Shown in pieces: positions 6,940-11,711 of a stretch of DNA of 11,711 nucleotides. A model generated the notes under the pieces. The model saw nothing but the letters and a program-made list of their open reading frames with translations, was not told the DNA's origin and searched no databases. The number at the start of each line of letters is the position of its first letter. The first letter of the stretch is position 1. Source of the DNA: an uncultured Bacilli bacterium (GTDB taxonomy: Bacteria > Bacillota_I > Bacilli_A > RF39 > UBA660). The translations under genes and the position numbers were made by a program. The DNA is taken from the NCBI GenBank assembly GCA_934096105.1, contig CAKOLH010000026.1:1-11711 (forward strand), read 5' to 3'.

Positions 6940-6967
6940 AAAAGGCATTCTTGATAGAGTGCCTTTT
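6940..6967 (-). terminator. Terminator of the surface-protein gene
   Basis: Arms AAAAGGCA (6940-6947) and TGCCTTTT (6960-6967) form an 8-bp stem with some extra inner pairing. On the minus strand it is followed by CTTTTATATT. It begins 5 nt past the stop codon. Confidence 0.8.
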
Positions 6968-6972
6968 ATTCA

Positions 6973-8802
6973 TTATATAGTTTCTTTTCTACTTCTATAA
7001 TAGTATACTGCGTAAGCTAATGCTCCAATACCTATGGTCCAAGCAATAAATATTAATACATCACCAGTACCACTATTTTTAGATATTTCTTCAGAAGTTT
7101 TATCTCCTTCTTTAGTCCAATAAGCGTATAAACTTATATCAGAAGTTACCTCTTTGGTAAAGTCATATTCTTTTCCATCTTCTTTTTTATCATACCATCC
7201 ATCAAATGTGTATCCTTCTCTAGAAGGTGCCTCTGGTTTTACTACTTTATCACCCTTGTTAACTTCTTTGGTATTTTTTTCACTTGTACCATCATTCATA
7301 TAGAAAGTTATTGTATATTTTGTTTCGTTTTCATTTAATTCTTTTTCATATTGAGCATACAATGTAACGTTGCCATCTTTTGTATATTTAGCTCCAGCCT
7401 TATATGACTCCCCTGTTCCGTCTTTCTTTGTATTCCAATTTACAAATTTATAACCTTCTTTTGTTGGCTCTGTTGTACTTAATACTAATTCTTTACCTTT
7501 AGTTTTTGTTTGTTCTTCCGGTGCACCAGTACCATCATTGGCATCATATTTTATTGTATAAGTTACTGTGTCTTCTTTATATTGAGCATACAATGTTATA
7601 TTTGCATCTGCTGTATATGTAGCGCCTATATCATACTTTGTACCTGTTCCATCAGCTTTTGTATTCCAACTTGTAAATGTATAGCCTGTTTTAGTGGGCT
7701 TTGTTGTACTGATAGTTAAATTTTCTCCTTGTTTTTTTGTTTGATTACTAGGTGCTCCAGTTCCACCATTAGCATTATATGTAACAGTATAAGTAGTAGG
7801 TGTTGGTGTTTCTCCGCCACCTGATGAACTACAACTCCAATTAGCATAAAAATCAGTATTTTTGTCGATTGAAAAATTTTGTCTATAAACAGTTCCTAAT
7901 GTAGAGCCTACATGCCATCCATCTAATGTACAGTTTGAATTTGTAACAGTCGGTATTCCCATATCACTAAAGTAATTAGTTTCTCCTTCTGTAACAACTT
8001 TGTCATAGAAATTTTTACCAGTACTGAATGTTCCACCATTTGGATAAAATGTTGCTGTATATTTTTTTGGATTGCTAACTCTAGAGCAAGCAGTAGATGA
8101 AGTTAGATCACTTCTTAATTGCCATCCAGTCGTACCACAAGTTGAAGTCGGAGCATTTGTTGACCATGAGTATTCATTAGATGTTGGACAATAATAACAT
8201 GAGTATGTTATAGTTGTAGCTTTACAATCACTTTGTGAAGTAATTGAAGTTGCCTTATACCAGCTTCCACCAGAACATGAAGTTCCTGGTTTACTAGTTG
8301 ACCAAACATATTGATTACCTACATTACATTTCCAGCAACTATAAGTTGGTGCCTTACAATTATCATATGTATATGATGTTTTAGTGCAGCTACTTGATTG
8401 TGAATAGTTTCCCCAAACATAGGATGCGCCCTGTGAACTTGTTCCACATGCATAACAAGCTGGTGCTGATGGCTGTACTGATGCTATCCAACAAGTACCA
8501 TTATCACCTCTGGAACCATATGGACAAGTTTCATATTTATCCCCTACTGCTCCTGCTAGTGCACATTTTGCTCCCCATTCTTTACCATTATATTTATATT
8601 CTGGGTTTGATGGGCAGCAAGCGGTATCCGATGATGTCCACGAATCCAAATACCATCCGACTGGACATATAGGACTCGTATCAACTGCAGCATATGTATC
8701 GTTTATATTATTGAATAGTGTCACTGTTATAAATCCAAATAAAAATAGCGATATTCCTATACAAGCTGTTCTTAACTTGTTTTCTTTTAATTTATTAATC
8801 AT
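6973..8802 (-). CDS. Cys-rich surface protein with InlB B-repeats and C-terminal membrane anchor
   Basis: A 609-residue secreted, cell-surface protein. An N-terminal signal segment (about 12-34) ends near TYAAVD. Residues 46-240 are rich in Cys, Trp, Tyr and Ser, with three imperfect repeats built around CxxC (116/119, 156/159, 202/205) followed by a Y-x-W block and two more Cys. Four Listeria-Bacteroides (InlB B-type) repeats follow at about 247-323, 337-409, 414-486 and 495-564, each with a GG/DGT turn, a GYxFxxW core and a final YAxW/Y. A short linker, SGTGD, a TM helix (581-601) and RSRKETI end the protein. This resembles a sortase tail but lacks LPxTG, so it may simply be an anchor. The start at 8802 is set by AAGGAG 7 nt upstream; the frame is open to 8838 but crosses the promoter. 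Likely role: adhesion or contact (inference). Confidence 0.85.
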   Translation of the reverse strand: MINKLKENKLRTACIGISLFLFGFITVTLFNNINDTYAAVDTSPICPVGWYLDSWTSSDTACCPSNPEYKYNGKEWGAKCALAGAVGDKYETCPYGSRGDNGTCWIASVQPSAPACYACGTSSQGASYVWGNYSQSSSCTKTSYTYDNCKAPTYSCWKCNVGNQYVWSTSKPGTSCSGGSWYKATSITSQSDCKATTITYSCYYCPTSNEYSWSTNAPTSTCGTTGWQLRSDLTSSTACSRVSNPKKYTATFYPNGGTFSTGKNFYDKVVTEGETNYFSDMGIPTVTNSNCTLDGWHVGSTLGTVYRQNFSIDKNTDFYANWSCSSSGGGETPTPTTYTVTYNANGGTGAPSNQTKKQGENLTISTTKPTKTGYTFTSWNTKADGTGTKYDIGATYTADANITLYAQYKEDTVTYTIKYDANDGTGAPEEQTKTKGKELVLSTTEPTKEGYKFVNWNTKKDGTGESYKAGAKYTKDGNVTLYAQYEKELNENETKYTITFYMNDGTSEKNTKEVNKGDKVVKPEAPSREGYTFDGWYDKKEDGKEYDFTKEVTSDISLYAYWTKEGDKTSEEISKNSGTGDVLIFIAWTIGIGALAYAVYYYRSRKETI

Positions 8803-8809
8803 TTTTTCA

Positions 8810-8815
8810 CTCCTT
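8810..8815 (-). promoter_or_regulatory. Ribosome binding site deciding the surface-protein start
   Basis: AAGGAG on the minus strand, 7 nt before the ATG at 8802. It decides against the in-frame ATG at 8838, which lies inside the promoter. Confidence 0.8.
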
Positions 8816-8828
8816 ACCTTACATTTAA

Positions 8829-8857
8829 ATAATAACATTTAATTCTACAATTTGCAA
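8829..8857 (-). promoter_or_regulatory. Promoter of the surface-protein gene (extended -10)
   Basis: On the minus strand: -35 TTGCAA (8852-8857), 17-nt spacer ending TGT, -10 TATTAT (8829-8834). It shares the -35 hexamer and TGT extension with the ssb promoter at 558-586. Confidence 0.65.
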
Positions 8858-8881
8858 CATATTTTTCAATTTTGTAAAAAA

Positions 8882-8908
8882 AATAATATCATTAAAATTG
8901 ATATCATT
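8882..8908 (-). terminator. Terminator of the virB4-hydrolase-lipoprotein unit
   Basis: On the minus strand, AATGATATCA and TGATATTATT pair over 10 bp (one G-U) around a 7-nt loop, and the stem runs into a stretch of T down to about 8875. It begins 2 nt after the lipoprotein stop. The stem has little G+C, so partial readthrough is possible. Confidence 0.65.
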
Positions 8909-8910
8909 TT

Positions 8911-9573
8911 TTATATTTTATTTTTTCTTTTTCCTTTTAATCTTATTAGTAGAATTATTATTCCAAATAGTATGAATGCTAATAATACTAATAAAAATAC
9001 ACTTATTTCTTTTTTGTTTTCTATTTTTTCTGTATTTGGTTTTAATACTAAGTTTATTGGCTTGTTATTGGCATTACTTTTATTTATATTCCATGTATAA
9101 ACATTACCATTTACTTCATCAGCATTTGATGATTCTACTTCAAGTTCACTATTAATATTAACTGTAACATTATCTAATTCTTTATATTTATTAAAACACT
9201 TAAATTCTTTACTTGTAGAAATAACTATCTTCTCTTTTTCCTTAATTAATTTATAGCTATCATAGCAAATAGAAAATGATAGTGAATGGTTATAATCTGT
9301 TAATTCATCATACGTTTTTTTGTATGACATTCCAAATTCATTATTTTTTTCTACTACTGACTGCTCATACATTCCTAAACTATTGGTTGGTCCTGTATAG
9401 TTATTTACCAAATTTTCCACTTCTTGTTTAATATTGTTTTTATTAGTATTTGCAATATAAATTACATTTTCTTCAGTAATAGTATTTGTATTTACTTTTA
9501 TGTTATATTCAAATGAACATCCTGTTAATGATAATAATATAATTATTAATAATACTAATTTGCATTTTTTCAT
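8911..9573 (-). CDS. Lipoprotein with second C-terminal membrane anchor (LppM-like)
   Basis: A 220-residue lipoprotein. A signal peptide leads to the lipobox LTGC, with lipidated C19. A beta-rich, Asn/Lys-rich ectodomain (20-185) holds two Cys (103, 126) that could pair, and the block VYTWNINKS...KPINLVLKP near 158-179. A TM helix (about 189-211) and basic tail RLKGKRKNKI follow. Lipobox, ectodomain and C-terminal helix order resemble LppM (former DUF3153) proteins, but I assign this only tentatively. The ATG lies 10 nt after the stop of the upstream hydrolase gene, with GGAGG 4 nt before it; one transcript with virB4 and the hydrolase is likely. The protein would be anchored at both ends on the outer face of the membrane. 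Role in the secretion machine is inference from position. Confidence 0.75.
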   Translation of the reverse strand: MKKCKLVLLIIILLSLTGCSFEYNIKVNTNTITEENVIYIANTNKNNIKQEVENLVNNYTGPTNSLGMYEQSVVEKNNEFGMSYKKTYDELTDYNHSLSFSICYDSYKLIKEKEKIVISTSKEFKCFNKYKELDNVTVNINSELEVESSNADEVNGNVYTWNINKSNANNKPINLVLKPNTEKIENKKEISVFLLVLLAFILFGIIILLIRLKGKRKNKI

Positions 9574-9583
9574 GATACCTCCA

Positions 9584-11323
9584 TTATTCTATTACATAAA
9601 TATATCCTACAAATGAATAATTTGACCATATATTTGAGATTGTTCCTTCACCTGTTTCTGTATATGATACATTTGATTGATACCTAAATCCATATGGATT
9701 TGTATCACTTCTAGCAGAGCTTATATTTGCTTCAGAATAGTCTATTGTGCCATCTGAATTTACTGCTTCAACTACTGCTACATGTCCAAACTCTTCACTA
9801 CTCCACACTATTATGGCTCCTACTTTTGGTTCATTTACATTTGGACTATATGAAAATGCATTTGCACCTTGATCAATATTATCTTGATACCAGTCTTTAG
9901 CATGAAATGCTCTTTCTAGTCTTAAGTCCGAATTAGCTGCGCTTAAAATTTCATTTACTCTTCCGACAGCATACCAAGTACATTGACCAACCAGGTCTTC
10001 ACTTGCTCTGTATGAAACATTATTATCTGAAAAATAAAATTCTTTATCGTGAGAATTGCTACTAACTGGTGCCCCAGTTCTTCTTGTAAATCCATTTGCT
10101 CCAGCTGATAAACCTGATGTATATCCACCAGAACCATTTAATGAACTAATTTGAACACTTGGTGAATAAAAGTATTTTAATATGTAATCAAACTTTTTTC
10201 CTTCTGCGGCCATTTGATATGAAGCCACTTGACTCATACCTCGCCCATGACCACCATTTACATATCCCTTATAGTCTTTTGATATTGTTACTTTATGTGT
10301 TTCATTGTTTGGTATTTTTGAATATGTAACACTGCATTCATTATCATCGCAAGCATAATCCCCATCAGTGTAAAATGAATCATATTCTGATAAAATTATT
10401 TCTGAATCATTTGTTAGAACTAAACCTTCAGTTGCCTCAGTTGCTTCTACAGCTGAATCGACAAAATCAGAAGTGAAGTTTTGAGCAGAACTACTATTTT
10501 CTATTTCTGTCTTACAATTATTAGTTGCTTTTATAGCATATGTTCTTGCAGCAATAGCTTGAGCTTTAAGAGCCTCAATTCCTTCGGCGGTATATGCTTC
10601 GGCACTTACTACACCTTTTACATAATCTTCAAGACTATAGGCTTGATTATCAACTATTATTGATTTACACTCACTATTAACTTTTTGTAAATATGTATTA
10701 GTGGAATATCCAAGTCCACCTGAACTACCCATTCCATTAATATCTATTATTCCTAAACTCATAAGTGGTGATATTAATACTATAATAAAAATAGCACAAA
10801 ATGTTAGCCATAGGCAAATACCTATTAATATTAATTTTTTCTTTTTTGGTGATAATTTATATTCTGTTTTAAATGTGCCTTTTAAATCCTTTATTTGGCT
10901 ACTTTTTTGTTCGGCACTTTTGCCAAACTCTCTCATTTTTTTTCCGGTATTATCTATTGCTTTTCCTGATTTATCTACTGCTTCTCCTGTTTTTTCTGCA
11001 GCCTTACCAGCTACTTCTGCAGTTTTTCCAGCAGCAGTAACTGCAGCTCCGGCTGCTGCAAGTGGGACACCAAGAATTGCTCCATATCCTGTGCTACTTA
11101 GTCCCTTACCTGCTTGCATAATACCTTTACCAGCGCTTGATACGCCTTTACCAGCATAGTTAATGGCCTTACCACCGTATTTACCTGCATTACCAGCTAC
11201 TCTTGCGGTTTTACCTACAGCCGATGTTGTTGTTCCAGCAGCCTTGCTAGCTTTTCCAACTGTTTTTACTGCATTTCCGCTTTTTTCTAGTGCTTTATCT
11301 TTTGTACTTTGATTTTCTTCCAC
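9584..11323 (-). CDS. Membrane-anchored SpoIID-CHAP double peptidoglycan hydrolase of the type IV secretion locus
   Basis: About 579 residues. Residues 16-134 form 18 heptads, each with Gly at the first place and often Lys at the second. After KKKK, one TM helix (about 164-189) puts the N-terminus inside and the rest outside. A SpoIID-type domain (about 213-391) has LEDYVKGVVSAEA with probable catalytic E242, then EALKAQAIAARTYAI and HGRGMSQ; SpoIID is a glycan-cleaving transglycosylase. A CHAP domain (about 436-576) shows C448 (GQCTWYA), H514 (FGHVAVV) and E531/N533, which cut peptides or amides of the wall. There is no ATG start: GTG at 11323 is preferred because AGGTGG lies 8 nt upstream; TTG 11326 or GTG 11332/11335 are alternatives. 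Next to virB4, it probably does the VirB1-type wall-opening job (inference). Confidence 0.88.
   Translation of the reverse strand: MEENQSTKDKALEKSGNAVKTVGKASKAAGTTTSAVGKTARVAGNAGKYGGKAINYAGKGVSSAGKGIMQAGKGLSSTGYGAILGVPLAAAGAAVTAAGKTAEVAGKAAEKTGEAVDKSGKAIDNTGKKMREFGKSAEQKSSQIKDLKGTFKTEYKLSPKKKKLILIGICLWLTFCAIFIIVLISPLMSLGIIDINGMGSSGGLGYSTNTYLQKVNSECKSIIVDNQAYSLEDYVKGVVSAEAYTAEGIEALKAQAIAARTYAIKATNNCKTEIENSSSAQNFTSDFVDSAVEATEATEGLVLTNDSEIILSEYDSFYTDGDYACDDNECSVTYSKIPNNETHKVTISKDYKGYVNGGHGRGMSQVASYQMAAEGKKFDYILKYFYSPSVQISSLNGSGGYTSGLSAGANGFTRRTGAPVSSNSHDKEFYFSDNNVSYRASEDLVGQCTWYAVGRVNEILSAANSDLRLERAFHAKDWYQDNIDQGANAFSYSPNVNEPKVGAIIVWSSEEFGHVAVVEAVNSDGTIDYSEANISSARSDTNPYGFRYQSNVSYTETGEGTISNIWSNYSFVGYIYVIE
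10922..11278 (-). repeat. Glycine-heptad coding repeat
   Basis: This part of the hydrolase gene encodes Gly at every seventh residue: ten in one phase (residues 16-79), then eight after a one-residue phase slip (residues 85-134). Common unit: G-K-x-[A/I/V]-x-x-[A/T]. The DNA is richer in G+C than its surroundings and repeats variants of the complement of GCxGGTAAAG. Confidence 0.85.
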
Positions 11324-11331
11324 CAATATCA

Positions 11332-11337
11332 CCACCT
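11332..11337 (-). promoter_or_regulatory. Ribosome binding site of the hydrolase gene
   Basis: AGGTGG on the minus strand, 8 nt from GTG at 11323 and 5 nt from TTG at 11326. It overlaps the more upstream GTG codons at 11335 and 11332, which argues against them as starts. Confidence 0.6.
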
Positions 11338-11348
11338 AATGGAGACTA

Positions 11349-11711
11349 TTATAATCCTCCACCTGAGCCAAATGACTCTAATTCATCTTCTGTTACTATT
11401 ACATTTATTTGCATTCTTCTATTACCACATACAAATAATGCTTCTCCTTGGCTAAATCTCTTTATACCTTCTTTTTCATTTTCATTTAAATCTATTAACA
11501 TTGATAAATCTTCAACTGATTGTTTCTTCAATCCCATAACTAAATAATATGAAGAGTTATCAAATATTGCTTTACCATGCATTAATATTCCATCTGCAAC
11601 AAAGTCTGATGGCTGCTGAGTAATTATTATTGTTCCTGTATTATATTTTCTTGCTCTTCTTTGAACTTGGGCTAAGAATTCTGCACCTAATTCATTTTTA
11701 GCACCTAATAA
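11349..11711 (-). CDS. VirB4/TraE-type conjugation ATPase, C-terminal fragment
   Basis: The frame is open to the window edge, so only the last 120 residues are seen; the true start lies outside. The visible part has AEFLAQVQRRARKY and the strand GTIITQQPSDF, followed by HGKAIFDNSSYYLVMGL and FSQGEALFVCGNRR. This matches the end of the VirB4 ATPase domain, just past the expected Walker B. VirB4 proteins energise assembly and transport in type IV secretion systems and sit on the inner membrane face. The internal ATG at 11582 is not the start because family-conserved sequence continues upstream of it. The protein ends in GSGGGL. The gene lies 25 nt before the hydrolase gene, so an operon is likely. 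Assignment to VirB4 rather than another RecA-like ATPase rests on these C-terminal blocks and the VirD4 neighbour. Confidence 0.82.
   Translation of the reverse strand, partial: LLGAKNELGAEFLAQVQRRARKYNTGTIIITQQPSDFVADGILMHGKAIFDNSSYYLVMGLKKQSVEDLSMLIDLNENEKEGIKRFSQGEALFVCGNRRMQINVIVTEDELESFGSGGGL

Noticed and set aside
7000..7083. Sortase LPxTG signal at the end of the surface protein
   Set aside because: The motif reads SGTGD without Leu-Pro; the order motif, TM helix, basic tail is suggestive but not enough to call a sortase substrate.
8803..8838. N-terminal extension of the surface protein
   Set aside because: It crosses the -10 box and ribosome site; the signal peptide is complete from 8802.
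10701..11159. Plus-strand frame of 152 codons rich in Pro, Ala and Ser
   Set aside because: It is the antisense shadow of the glycine-heptad repeat of the hydrolase gene, with no ribosome site or family resemblance.
11349..11582. Separate small protein starting at the ATG at 11582
   Set aside because: The frame continues without stop to the window edge and the upstream residues fit the VirB4 ATPase domain, so this is the tail of a larger gene.
1..11711. CRISPR array, tRNA, rRNA or insertion sequence
   Set aside because: No regularly spaced direct repeats, cloverleaf, rRNA segment, transposase or terminal inverted repeats were recognised in the window.

Overview
The window is AT-rich and every supportable gene lies on the minus strand, so transcription runs from high to low coordinates. 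SufB, a YunB-type sporulation-associated protein, strong AGGAGG-type ribosome binding sites, and TTGACA/TATAAT-type promoters with 17-nt spacers all point to a low-GC Gram-positive bacterium (Bacillota), possibly an uncultured gut Bacilli/Clostridia lineage. Tryptophan codons checked in the coding frames are TGG and most stops are TAA, which fits the standard bacterial code. The species cannot be named from sequence alone.

Right part (about 4680-11711): the end of a type IV secretion (conjugation-like) locus. In transcription order it holds the C-terminus of a VirB4/TraE-type ATPase (cut by the window edge) and a membrane-anchored double cell-wall hydrolase. The hydrolase has a cytoplasmic glycine-heptad domain, one TM helix, a SpoIID-type glycan-cleaving domain and a CHAP domain. 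A lipoprotein with a second C-terminal TM anchor follows, then a terminator. A Cys-rich, InlB-B-repeat surface protein comes next with its own promoter and terminator, and last a VirD4/TraG coupling ATPase with its own promoter and terminator. VirB4 would power the channel, the SpoIID-CHAP protein would open the wall (VirB1-like role), VirD4 would recruit substrate, and the surface proteins may mediate cell contact. No relaxase, integrase or att site is visible here.

Middle (4450-4677): a 228-nt gap with two adjacent perfect hairpins whose 8-nt loops share 5-nt complementarity. They are not shaped like terminators and are the most puzzling non-coding feature.

Left part (1-4449): housekeeping-like genes in three units. 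A single-domain rhodanese and YunB share one unit ending in a terminator. SufB and a membrane-anchored N-acetylmuramoyl-L-alanine amidase form a tightly coupled pair with a strong promoter. A solitary short SSB paralogue has its own promoter and terminator. Positions 1-145 show no gene. The layout is compact: most terminator stems begin within a few bases of, or overlap, the stop codon.
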